NCBI RefSeq assembly: GCF_932276165.1 | Contig: NC_063993.1 | Location: forward strand, 9,558,001 to 9,622,000 | Source: Plutella xylostella | Taxonomy: Eukaryota; Arthropoda; Insecta; Lepidoptera; Plutellidae | Reading direction: 5' to 3' | Length of the DNA stretch: 64,000 nucleotides | Shown here: piece after piece, positions 49,801 to 60,800 of the stretch | Layout: each line of letters begins with the position of its first letter | How positions within the stretch are numbered: position 1 is the first letter of the stretch | Program-made: the position numbers and the translations under genes | Notes under the pieces: model-generated | Databases searched by the model: none | What the model saw: only the letters and a program-made list of their open reading frames with translations | What the model was told of the DNA's origin: nothing

Positions 49801-52800
49801 ATAAACCATGCTCATTAATTCTATCGATGCGCCCGCCTTCTTCCATCTAACATTTAGTTAATCACCTATTACAGCGAAACCCTCAAAATGCAACGTTCCC
49901 CAAAACCGTCTGGACCAGCTTCTAGAAGACAACCCCGAGTGCCGGCCGGCGGTGCGCTGCCAGGTGCTGGACCCCTACGACGAACCCGACGGCGTGCTGG
50001 CCGAGGCTCAGTGCAGGCTGGTCATTGGCGACCCGAGCTATACGTTCTGGAGCTATTTGGTTGTCAGGTAGGTTTGATTTGTTCTTTTGTCATTTTTCAC
50101 ATCAGCTGAGGATCATGTTTCAGCTCCAAGGATTAGAAACAAATGTTTTACAGATGAAAAGAAATGCTGTATGTGATCGAAAGATCCACCTATTACTATT
50201 ACCATATTTATAATCTCCACTATGAAGCAAGGAACGAAGGGCAAACGCCAGCTCTTATTCCTTACTTAGTCCAGCTGAAAGTCTACTCATGGCCTCATCG
50301 CACTATTTCTATCTTGCCAGAGGGCTCCTACTACCAAGTCCAGATTCTTCAACCATGTTATATAAAAATCTTTCATATTTTTCAGGGTGCTTGCGGACAT
50401 CTGGCCCACAGCAGCCCTGGCGCTCCTCGGCGCAGCCTGCGTCATCGCTACTCGAGAGACCTCGCTAGGTCGAGGAGACGTTGGAAGACAACTGGCTGTG
50501 GGAACCATCGGGCTGGTGATATTTCCGCCACTAGCCGGTCTAGCGGCCAAGGAAGTCCCGGAAGCGCCATATTTGATCCCATTTGTCATGCATGCGGTGT
50601 TCATGCTGATTGGAGCTTTGATCCTGATATTTGACAGGTATGGTGTGTTTTATTTTGATAGAATCTTGAAAGATACACTTTAGAGACTAAAATAGAGATC
50701 AAAGCATAACGTTCTCTCTGCAGCCACCACGTAATCTGGACAGTATAAAATACACAGTATTATGAGAAATACGTTATAACTTCCTGGCCTAACGTCATAT
50801 ATTCCTTCCAGCCACATGCCGCTATCAGCGCCCGAGTGGTGGTGGCACACGGCGACGGGCGTGCTCACGATGCCCATGAACGCCATCCGGCGGTACGGAG
50901 CCGAGACCGCCGCTATATTCGCCGTGGTGACTCTACTGGGGACTTTGTGGAGCGCTATTGATACTTACTTGCCTTGGTAAGGTTTTTGATACTAAATAAC
51001 TTGAGAAAAACTCTAACACCATGTATCCAATCCCTCTCTGAGGTTAATGTAACCTGTAAGTGGTGACCATGACCAGCTTTTAGATAAGCCACCGATTGTA
51101 ACTTATTTCTAGAGATACACTCTTTACTCTTCATTTCTCTATTGGAGTTCAATAAAGTAATATTACGACCTATCTTCAGACATCGAAATACAAGTTGATG
51201 ACTATTACTGGCTGCTGATAAACAATTCATATTTAGCATTCCTTCCAGACCTGAAAACCAATTAATCTTCCATTCTACTTCTTCCAGGACGGTCCTAGAC
51301 CTGAACGGCACAGACACTCTCCTCGGCCTCGCCTACACAGTAGGTGCACTACCGGCCGTGCCTGTGCTGTGGTGGGCGGAAGGACTGGTCGACTTCCTCG
51401 GACACTCCAACATATTCATCGCTGCCTTTACGTTCTATTGCTTGCGGTTTACTGGTGAGTGAGGTGGCGAGGGGCGAACTTTTTGTTTCTGAGCTTTGAA
51501 TCTTGCAAAATATGGATTCACCGTAATTTTGCATTTCAACTGGCTTTGTAATAAGTACCTATCTGCCTATTTGGACCTCAGTGGACTTTCAAAGGTCACT
51601 CTGTTTCCCAGATAACGCTGCAGCGTTATCTGGGAAACCTTCCATGCTATCTCCAACCCTACCATTCTCTCCCATTCCCAGTCCAACAACTCACTAACTA
51701 CCCGCATCTCCCCAGGTCTCGGCTACAGCACCGACCCGTCATTGGTGCTGGTGAGTTCGGCTCTGCAAGTGGCGACTCTAAGCCTCGTGCACGTGACCGC
51801 CGTGCTCTACTTCCGACACCTGGTGCCCAGGAAGTACACCGCTACGGGACAGGCGCTGCCGGTTATTGCGCACTTCTGCTTAGGTACGTATGATTGTTAT
51901 ATTGACCATCAGAGGATTAATGGATTAATTAGAGTCTAAGGGCGGATTCGACCAACGTCGAGTAACTTTTTACTCACGAGTAAACTACCAGTTACTCGGG
52001 AGTAAGCAGATTATGCATTCTATCAAACCTGAAACCAAGATAAGTAGCTTATCCCAAGAATAAAATGTTATACCGCCGAAATTGACCGTGTAACGAGCTT
52101 ATCCGAGAGTAATTTTGTAATGGCGGCAGCACATCAGCTGATTAGAAAACCGTCATAGGGCGGATTCGGCCAACGTCGAGTAAATTTTACTCTCGAGTAA
52201 AGTACCAGTTACTCGCGAGTAAGCAGGATTTTGCATTCTACCAAACCTGAAACCAAGATAACTAGCTTATCCCAAGAATAAAATGTTATACCGCCAAAAT
52301 TGACCGTGTAACGAGCTTATCCGAGAGTAATTTTGTAATGGCGGCAGCACATCAGCTGATTAGAAAACCGTCATAATGACATATAAACACATCTGTCAAA
52401 ACATAAACAAAAGTACGTTAAAAGGCAAAGTCTCAGAATAACAACAGCGAATAAAATATTAAAACATAAACAATTTCATACTTTTATAATCCATTCAAAC
52501 TAAGTTGGCATGTCATTTCTATTGCATGCTTTGAAACGCAGCTATTTTTATTTTAGTTGCATTACAGTTTCGTTCCTCGTTCATTCAATTTAATCATGGT
52601 ATAACTTGGTAGAATGCAAATGTACTTATCCTAGATATTTAAAGCCAAACCAGGAATATAAAAACCCTGTATTAAGAGCGCCACATTCGCGTTGAGGACT
52701 GCAACACTAAGTATAGTCATACCAATGTGAATTGGCCATGCTCAAATTTATAATAGTAATGTATTTATGATTTATTTTGAAAAGAGTGTGAGTAGCTCAG

Positions 52801-55322
52801 TGAGAGGATATATCCTATGGGTTATTTGGAACTTAAGTAACATGACGTGTACTAACAGTCTAAAGGTGAAGGAAAACATCGTGCACACCCACATTTATAT
52901 TACAGTTGTGTAGGTATTTACCTTGTAGGTACTCATTAACGGATAAATAGATAAAATGATCTAAAGGCATATTTGCTGAAATGGTTTTAAGCATTCAAAA
53001 GACAAGAGTAAGTGGCTTATTATTTTCCATCCTTACAGGAATTCGAAATAAAGTACATCTTAGCCTCTTACAGGTTTGCATGCAGAACTAAAATATGTGT
53101 AGGAATAATCAGTCAAAATTAGAACCTAAATATTCAACCGATTTGATATGTAGGTATTCATATGATATATTTCAGATGTCTCGGATTCGCCGTCCCTTGA
53201 TGAGTCGCTTTCACTGCCACCAAGATTAATAATCAATTTTTCAATTTCTGTTTCAATTATTGTAATGTAGGTAGTTAATAAAAACTACAGTAATAGCTTA
53301 AAAATTTGCCAATTTATTTGCTCATACTATACTATACACCTACAAGTCATTTTGACAATAGCATCAGTTATGTTATCAAGAGAAATAAAGTCCAATCCCA
53401 CAGACTTTTACTCCGATAAATACTTGTGTATGTGGTAAATTAGTTTCCTTTCACGGCTATGGATAGTTTTCGGCATTTAGAAACACAAAAAACTCACAAA
53501 AGCTATAATAAACACTACGCATTGACAGCACCACAATTTGACAGCAATAGACAAATGACATTTTGAGTTTATGACACTTTGTGATACCAGTGCAAGAAAA
53601 AAGTTCTATTGCTTTTCCGCAATATGGCGAGGGTTTTTATATTCCTGGTTTGGCTATACTCGCGTATAATTTTAATTCCGGTATAGTTATTCTCGTGTAA
53701 CGTGATGTTTGGACGAATCCACTCATAATGACATATAAACACATCTGTCAGAACATAAACAAAAGTACGTTAAAAGGCAAATTCTCAGAATAACAACAGC
53801 GAATAAAATATTAAAACATAAACAATTTTATACTATTATAATCCATTCAAACTAAGTTGTCATGTCATTTCTATTGCATGCTTTGAAAAGCAGCTATTTT
53901 TATTTTAGTCCCATTACAGTTTCGTTCCTCGTTCATTCAATTAATCATGGTATAACTTGGTAGAATGCAAATGTACTTATCCCAGATATTTACTCGCGTA
54001 TAAATTTTATTCCAGTATAGTTATTCTCGTGTAACGAGAAGTTTGGACGAATCCACCCTAAATAGTTCTACAACTTATTTTCGTTTAAATGCCTTTGTCT
54101 TCTTCGTCTAACCACGAACAGCCGAATGTCACTTATGCGGTTTGCGGGCTTATCATTCGCCAGTCGAATCAGGGGCGCTCGTTAAATACGACCAGTATGA
54201 ACATACGGCTCCTAGGACTTCCGAGAGGCTAGAAGAGCGGTTACCGCATTTATATTTTGCTTGAACAGCCTTCAGGGAACGAAAATAGAGCTTAGCCATT
54301 TCCTTCAATCACTTTTCAAAATCATTGCCCTCCAACCTATTCTAACCCTTCTAAACCCCCCAGGTCGTTGCATCGGCGCAATAATCGGCGGCATCGTCTC
54401 CGAAGCCCCCGCCCTGGACGCAGCCAGGGAGGTATACCGAGCCCTGGCGGTGACGTCACTGGTCATCGCCGCGGCCTACCTCGCCTTGTACCACTTTGTG
54501 TTGGCGCCTAAATGCCAGGCGCCTTCCGTCGCGCCGCCTCAGACTTTGTTGCAAGGTAAACTATTTTTTATGTCGCAAGGAACAATACAGTATAATGTGA
54601 GAGCAAGTGACAAAAAAAATATTTGATTAACTTTGTTGTGCAAGACACTCTTCTTTTTCTATTTCTTTTAGTTTCCCCAGCGACTCGCTATAGTCCACTG
54701 TTATGTAGGGTTTAGATATCTAATTTTATAATGTTTCAAGACTCTCCGGAGATACCTATATGATGGTTGAAGGATATTTGTAAACCCTTTATATTAGTTT
54801 TAATTTGCAGGGCCTGACAGGGTCCATAAAGTTCCTAATTTTATGTATTGAACACCTGTAAAACTTACTTATGGATGCAATAAAAGATTAAGTATTGAGA
54901 TATAATATTAATATCCATAGATGTTGCATGAGATTTGACTTACCACATAAAATGTCGCCATCTTCAAGTTTGCTTTCTTATGCTGGACTAGAGTGTAGCG
55001 TTGCTGGGGAAATCATCTTTTGGGCTCTTAAAATTAAATCATAAATTAGAATCCAATCGGTAGGTAAATCAAAACTAAATGTATTATTAAGTACTTAAGT
55101 AATAAAATTACCTTTTCATCTTCTTACAAGCGAGCACAGTGGATGGTACTCTAAAAGGTAACAAACTATCTGGCGATATTTTAAATATTTTTAAGACTTT
55201 TTTACTACAAAAGTATTATTTTTATCGCAGGTTTGAATACCAACGGGTCTTCGAATGGCACCTACTCTCCGATGCGGGTCTACCATGAAGAGAGATCACG
55301 GAAAGGACACTTCAGATACTAA
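43879..55322 (+). CDS. Mfsd6: MFSD6-like major facilitator superfamily transporter, 13 coding exons
   Basis: Exons: 43879-43942, 45710-45848, 46264-46414, 47239-47343, 48288-48425, 49321-49516, 49875-50067, 50386-50637, 50812-50976, 51288-51454, 51716-51883, 54364-54555, 55231-55322; all GT..AG, in phase, 673 aa. The start MKQIVNKNLISLKCVLFCFL lies in an exon whose acceptor is at 43827-43829. Three predicted membrane helices (about 9-34, 44-66, 90-112) precede a ~200-residue Cys-rich hydrophilic loop with NMT, NET and NDT glycosylation sites and an acidic run DEEEEEDDYD. About nine further helices follow. Such a long loop and the C-terminal blocks (LLGTLWSAIDTYLPW, LLGLAYTVGALPAVPVLWW, TATGQALPVIAHF, RCIGAIIGG) fit MFSD6. 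The substrate is unknown. A 27-nt in-phase microexon (55131-55157) may be added. MFSD6 identity is by recognition of motifs, without a search. Confidence 0.9.
44814..45078 (+). mobile_element. Full-length tRNA-headed SINE, family 1
   Basis: The head has an A-box-like TGGCGTAGTGGTTAG and a B box GGTTCGATTCC (44868-44878) for RNA polymerase III. The body follows with ACTCGGGTCTTGGGTGTTGA and GGGGTCGGATGGCCGTGTGT, then a tail of TTTAT repeats. This is the best preserved of the three family members in the window. Confidence 0.85.
47042..47210. mobile_element. ~170-bp MITE with GGCACCCCA ends
   Basis: Left end GGCACCCCACTAGGCTA and right end ACCCAAGTGGGGTGGT are inverted repeats. The same family appears at 63591-63722. 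AT-rich centre with repeated CAAATAC/CCAAATACC motifs. Confidence 0.6.
48681..49218 (+). repeat. Near-identical tandem duplication, 276-bp period
   Basis: CACCCGATATCAGCGATCAA at 48681 recurs at 48957, and the sequence after each looks identical for about 260 bases. It ends in CATCATCTTATTATTA. It lies in the intron between coding exons 5 and 6 of the transporter. A very recent duplication or an assembly duplication. Confidence 0.85.
51603..51638. repeat. 36-bp perfect palindrome
   Basis: GTTTCCCAGATAACGCTG followed directly by its exact reverse complement, with no spacer. It lies in the intron about 80 bp before the acceptor of the transporter's exon 11. Confidence 0.9.
52642..53656. mobile_element. 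1,015-bp inverted-repeat element with TA duplication
   Basis: Ends AAGCCAAACCAGGAATATAA and TTATATTCCTGGTTTGGCTA flank the insert. The empty site AGATATTTACTCGCG in the outer copy (near 53985) shows that TA was duplicated, as in Tc1/mariner-type insertion. No transposase frame was seen; the element is probably non-autonomous. Confidence 0.8.
52785..52890 (+). mobile_element. Fragment of SINE family 2
   Basis: GTGAGTAGCTCAGTGAGAGG resembles the tRNA-like head and AAGGTGAAGGAAAACATCGTG the body of the SINE at 2745-3064. It is the innermost layer of the nested insertion. Confidence 0.6.
55131..55157 (+). CDS. Mfsd6: Candidate 27-nt microexon of the MFSD6-like gene
   Basis: TTTTCATCTTCTTACAAG precedes a 27-base segment followed by GTAACA. 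It enters and leaves in phase 1, exactly between exon 12 and the last exon, and would add ASTVDGTLK to the cytoplasmic C-terminal tail. The pyrimidine tract is good. Exact phase-neutrality supports a real cassette exon, but three-fold length is expected by chance one time in three. Confidence 0.45.
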
Positions 55323-55533
55323 AGTCACAAGTTTAGTCATAATTACTATTGTTAAATGTTAACGTAGCGTTAAAATAATTTAGTCTTAAGATTTTCGAAT
55401 ACATCAATGTGATATTATAAGTGCTTTGTACTAATTACGAATCCAGTACATATTTATTTCTATTTCACCTAGTGACTGTAATTTTAATAATTGATATTTG
55501 TTTGCATTTGTATTTTAATACGTAAGATTTTGT

Positions 55534-55539
55534 AATAAA
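55534..55539 (+). terminator. Polyadenylation signal of the MFSD6-like gene
   Basis: AATAAA in TTTTGTAATAAAGTCACTGCC, 212 bases after the stop codon. Confidence 0.65.
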
Positions 55540-56355
55540 GTCACTGCCACAATGTGTTGACTTTTACTTACTATGTTTAGATAAATAAAACTATGCCGTA
55601 TCATAAGACGGATAATATAAATTTAATAAATCATAACAGAAAGTTACACTATGAAATACAATTTGTTTAGATAATAAAATAATATGAATAGAATCGTTGA
55701 GGAGTTGGTTGTAGACACTCGATTGTTCAAATAAAAATATCAATTTATAAAGTTTCTATTTAGGAATTTAACAAAAAAGACAATGAATCGTTGTCTACAA
55801 TCAACCACACACCGTTAACTGTAAATGTCTGAACTGATATACCCTTAAAAGTATTTTTCTGTATGGCTCTAATCTAATCTTACTTATATTTACACTTATT
55901 GTAACAAAACACAATATTCTTATAATTACCTACGTTACCTACATACCAAATGTACTTACAGATCCATCTTACTTTTATGATGCAAGCTTTTTATATTGAG
56001 AACTGAAAATATCACATTACATTTAAATCAAAGAGAAACCAAGACAAACAATTTTGGAAATTAGATACCAAATTAATAGTGGGTCAATCACTCCATCATT
56101 TTGCACCAAAAACCTTCCACTGAAGACTTGCCTAAACAGTATTAGGAATATACCTAAGCGTCGAGCACATTTCATTTCATACCTTATTGATTGCATGAAA
56201 ATGGAAAACATGCACACCAACACAAATTCCGATTACGAAATAATGTAAATAAAAAATAGAATCATAAAAGCCCTTGTAAGACTGACGGCTTTCTAAAACA
56301 CATTAGGCTGAACTGGGAATTATTTGCAATGTATGTTTTACTCTCCACCCATTCG

Positions 56356-57485
56356 GCTGTCCCATTTTAAAACACAGTAACAGCCATGAGACAAAATGTT
56401 CAGGAGAGCCAAAAAACATTTTTGTCCCTTCATTTCAATGCCCTGGTAAAACTATGACAGATATCTGAACAAATGTAAGCTTAAAAGAAGCGGCAGAACC
56501 TAGGCTTTACATACAATACTATTTCATTTAAATATAACTAAAATTGTTGCTGTAATGCACAAAAGAAAACACTTACTAGGTTTTATATGGTTTTCTCACC
56601 CTAAAACCGCCCTCACTGACCATTTCAAAACCTAGTAAGAGCCATTATTGTGTAATTTAAGACAAGTTAAGTATATTGAAATTGCAATAATTGCGTAATA
56701 ATTTCATTTTTTATATGTTTGGGATCCTTCACATATTATAAATCCAATTTTGCAGCACTTTTACACGACGGCACTATAAGTAATAGCTGAAATACGGGCA
56801 TATTTTTATGTTTTTTTTTTTGTTTTATGTAAATGAATTAAATAGCCATATTAAGAAGGCTCTAACATGAAAATTATTTATGGCTGCATTCAATTAGACA
56901 ATATTTCCTAAATTTCTATCTAAAAATCAGTTTTCTCTTATTTATAACTTGTTTTTTTTTTGGTTTATGCAAAATAGGGCTAGTAGAAAGGTTCTGACGA
57001 GAAAGGTCTCTATGGCTTTTATAAAGAAGACAAAATTTACTTATGTTCTACTTTTAATTCAACTCTCTAGGTCTCATTGGTGCAAAGATACAGGTTCTGA
57101 AATGTCTGATATTTTGTTCGAAAAAAGTGTTAGTAATAATGTATGCCATTTGTGACTTACTAAAATTAACGGACGAAAATTGTCCTTTGCTGACCATTTC
57201 AAAACCTAGTAAGCGCCATTGACCATTTTAAAACCTAGTAAGTCATTTTCACTTACTGTGTTTTAAAATGGTTGGTGGCTCTTACTATGTTTTGAAATGG
57301 TTTTCGTGGCATTTTTGATTTCGCAGGGTGGAGTTACTAGGTTTTTAGAAATTTTATTTTCGTTTCTAAGCGGTTTTTTGATATTCTGACAATGCAGTTT
57401 TGTGCGGAATCGCCTAAAATAATATATAAATCAAAGACCCGTTTTTTTTAAAGTTGGCGGTTACTGTGTTTTGAAATGGGACAGC
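56356..57485. mobile_element. 1,130-bp non-autonomous transposon, probably hAT-like
   Basis: Inverted ends GCTGTCCCATTTTAAAACAC and GTGTTTTGAAATGGGACAGC, flanked by CCCATTCG and CGCATTCG (8 bp, one mismatch). The motif CCATTT(C/T)AAAACCTAGTAAG or its complement recurs at least five times inside (about 56617, 57205, 57225, 57258, 57281). Multiple subterminal motifs like these usually bind the transposase. No transposase frame is present. Confidence 0.75.
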
Positions 57486-57802
57486 CGCATTCGTTTAGGA
57501 AACATGAAGTGTACTTCGATGTTTGTATTCGAAAACTCTAAATTCAAATCTAAAAGCATAGGTACGAGTTAGGTAGTTCAATAGCAATACCTAATAATGA
57601 TGAACTTAATAATTAATTTGTGCAGACCTTCTCAACATAGAAGCATGAAGTTATTCTGGCCATGTCAATACAACATAACTTATCAAAACACCGGAATCAG
57701 GCATTATACAGAAATTGTTAGCTATCAAAATATTTTTTCATTGTCTCCAATAGTTGAGAAACCCTGTAACAAAATACTACAAAATAAAGCAGTAAAATTT
57801 GG

Positions 57803-60800
57803 TTAGACACCAAGGATATTGTGGTTAGAAACATCTAAACTGGGATCGTCATTTAGTAAATTGTCAATAAGTTCGTCCGTTATTTCCGGATCTTGGGATT
57901 TCGAGTCTTGTGCCTCTGTGATATCCGACAGTAGCATTTTCTCTTCAATGCTTTCATCAACATTTGGCTCTTTACATTCATCGTCTTTTTGTATTTTGTC
58001 ATCGTCCACATCTTTCGCATCACTATCATCTTGTGCTGTTGTTTCACTCTCCTTATTCTTATTGTTGTCAGCTTGTTCGTCAGATTTATCATCGTTTTCC
58101 TCCACATTTTCAGTGTCCATTTCACTTGTTTCTTTACCATTCTTTTCTACTACACTTTTATCAGCATTATCTCCATCGTCGTTTTCTCTTTCTACATTAT
58201 TTGAATCGTCTTCTTCTTTTTCAGGAATATCTTTATCTAGATCATCTCCCTTGTTCGATTTTTCATCTATTTCACCATTTATTTTATCGCCAGCTGCCGA
58301 CTCATCATCTACGGACATGTTTGTGTCATTAGCCTCAGTCAATTCGGCATCTAATTCATCATTCGCATTATCGTGGTTTTCTTTATCTTTATCAGTGTCA
58401 TCCATTGTGACTACATCTTCACACAGAATATCATCTTTACCTATCGTTCCATTCGCTCCAGATGGCCGACTATCAGACTCTTTTTCACCGCTATCATTGA
58501 TATCACTACTGAGGAGGTCAACATCTTGACTTTCATTCCTTGTCGCATTGTTAGAATCCATTGAGTTTTCGTCAATGAATATAGGGCCCTCATTATCGTT
58601 GCTCAATATTTCTACATCATCATCGTCGTCGTCGTCCGTCGTATTGCTGATTGTGACATTATTGATTTTCTTTTCAGCATACTGCTTCATGCCTTGGTTT
58701 AGGTTGTCTCTGACCTCGGTGAACCGTGCAGCGGAGTTGTGAAGTAGACGGTCAAGCGTTTTGGTAAGTTTCCTCATCTCGGGCACAGAACGAGAGCGCA
58801 GGTACACCGTGGTGGCCTCCTGCTTGAGTTTACGCAGGCGACCCAGCGCATACTCCAGCGCATCATATGCATCTATTACATTGTAGCGGTACCACTCCAC
58901 AGGCACATCAGTATCACAGTTCTTCAGTATATCTTCCAGCCTCTTGTTAGGGCTGTTTGTTTTAGCTACTTGTTTCTTAGCCAGGCGTTGCTTCCGGGGC
59001 GGTATCTTAGTCAGCGGCGGTGGCTTGCTGCTCGCTGGCACTGCGCACACTTTCGCCGAGTATGTATTGCCTCGCGGGTTCACAGGTGACATATTTTTAT
59101 TCTCTGTAACAGCCACGATGGTCGCGGAATAGCCGCCCGGCATATTAGGGTTGGAGTTAATAGCGAACACCCGTCCGTCAGGCAGGCGGTACATCTTGTT
59201 GGACGACAGCGTCTGGGGGTCTACTCTGAACTTGAGGCCGCCGGTCTGCGCGTTCACTGTGACGTCGTTCTCGGTCATCTGTATGATGTTCTCGGGCGAG
59301 AGGTCGGGCATCTTGTTCGCCTGCTTCTGCTGCAGGGAGCGCGAGGGGCCGGACGGCACCGGGGTTATGCACTCAACGTCGTCATCATTGTCCTCGAATA
59401 CCTAAAATACAGATACATGTAAATTATTTCTACAGAATGATTTATTAATACATTTAACATATTGTGAGAAGGTATATTCCAGGGTGGTAATGAAAAGATA
59501 AAGATAAGATAAAAAAACTTTATTTGACATAGACAGCACACAAATCACATTTATACATAAATTTTTTGCTGTCATCGTCAAAAAGGTTTCCACTCAGCTA
59601 ATGCAGTGCCCTTGGCTAGGTCAAGGAAACTGCGCTGGTATTTCAGTGGAAGCCTTTGTGTTGACGCACTACGTGTAGGAGTTATACAAAAAAAAGAGAA
59701 GTAAACAAAAAAAAACGTAAGTAACATAAGAAAAGACAAGTTTTTTGTAAATTTTCCGTTTGCGGTAATAGTGCCAACGTCTTGCGGGGACTGAAAAGGC
59801 ATGTATGTTGCAACCGCTTGCTCTAGACATATACCTTCTCAAAATATGTTAAACATTTAGGTTTACCACCCCTCTCCATTTCTTTTTCCTTTAATAAATT
59901 TTAAGAAAATCTAGCTTCCTCACCTCACAGAGCGGTTCAATGGGGAAGTCCGGGGTGCACACGACGTCGTCATTTCTGTTGCTGTTGCCTCCTCCCATCA
60001 TGTTGCCGCCGCCGCCGCCGCCCAGGCTGCTGTTGCCCATGGACGCCACCGTCGCCATGTCTAGGCCCTGGAATTATTTGTTCAATTATTTACTGGTATT
60101 TCCACGTTTAACTTGAATATTTTATTATGAACATTAGGTGTAATCGGCTTACAGTATGCATAGATAAATGCAAAATTAGTTATTTCTAGATAAATTTTGC
60201 ACTTGTTTTGTTGTTCTCCCAGAACTACGAACTATTAAATATTATAACTTATCAACACTTCAAACCAGCCATTTCAACTTCAGACTTCCAAAATATTGTA
60301 AAAGCAACAGCAAACTAACTTCTATCCTTAGTCTACACATACCTGAGTGAGGCTCTCTAAAGACAAGTTAATGTTGTCACTAACAGGGTTGGGCAGATGG
60401 TTGTATCCGTTGAAGGGGGGCATGTTGTTGATGAGGGTCATGTACGGGTTGTGCGGCGGCGGGCGCACTAACTTCGTGAACCGAGGTCGCTCGAACTGGC
60501 CCGGCTGGCGGTGCGTGAACTGTTGGGGAAAAATAGAGAGAATTAGAAGGTAAAGGTTGCGAAAGGTGGTTGGTTATGATTGGATGCGGAAAGCTAAAGA
60601 TCGCATCTAGTGGCGTGCTTTGGGAGAGGCCTACGTCCAGCAGTGGACTGCTATAGGCTGATGATGATGATGATGATGAGAAGGTAAAGGAGAATATGCA
60701 AATCTCTATGGCGCCATGACCTAGAGCAGCGATTGATGAAACATATATTATACTGATGTGTAGTCCATGACCACAGCATATCTTGGTATATATTTTGTTA

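Larger units (their letters stand above)
52158..53724. mobile_element. Second copy of the same element inserted in the first
   Basis: Begins GGGCGGATTCGGCCAACG and ends GGACGAATCCACTC, flanked by ATA (52155-52157 and 53725-53727). The uninterrupted site CCGTCATAATGACAT is visible inside this copy at about 52368-52382, which confirms the duplicated bases. It is itself interrupted by the element at 52642. Confidence 0.85.
51940..54058. mobile_element. Outer PIF/Harbinger-like element, host of nested insertions
   Basis: Ends GGGCGGATTCGACCAACG and CGTTTGG-type complement ..GGACGAATCCACCC, flanked by TAA on both sides (51937-51939, 54059-54061). It is split by a second copy of its own family (52158-53724). 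The outer element alone, without inserts, would be about 550 bp and non-coding. Lies in the intron before exon 12 of the transporter. Confidence 0.85.
55323..57802. other. 3' flank of the transporter and 3' flank of the ADD gene
   Basis: The transporter's AATAAA is at 55534-55539. The rest holds a 1.1-kb transposon (56356-57485) and AT-rich sequence. Short frames here show no domains. Confidence 0.5.

Noticed and set aside
54261..54626. Independent 121-residue protein
   Set aside because: It is transporter exon 12 extended by chance into both introns; splice sites at 54363 and 54556 define the exon.
57819..58564. Long plus-strand frames opposite the acidic tail of the ADD gene
   Set aside because: They are mirror frames of Asp/Glu-rich codons giving Ser/Leu/Phe-rich peptides; the minus-strand gene explains the openness.
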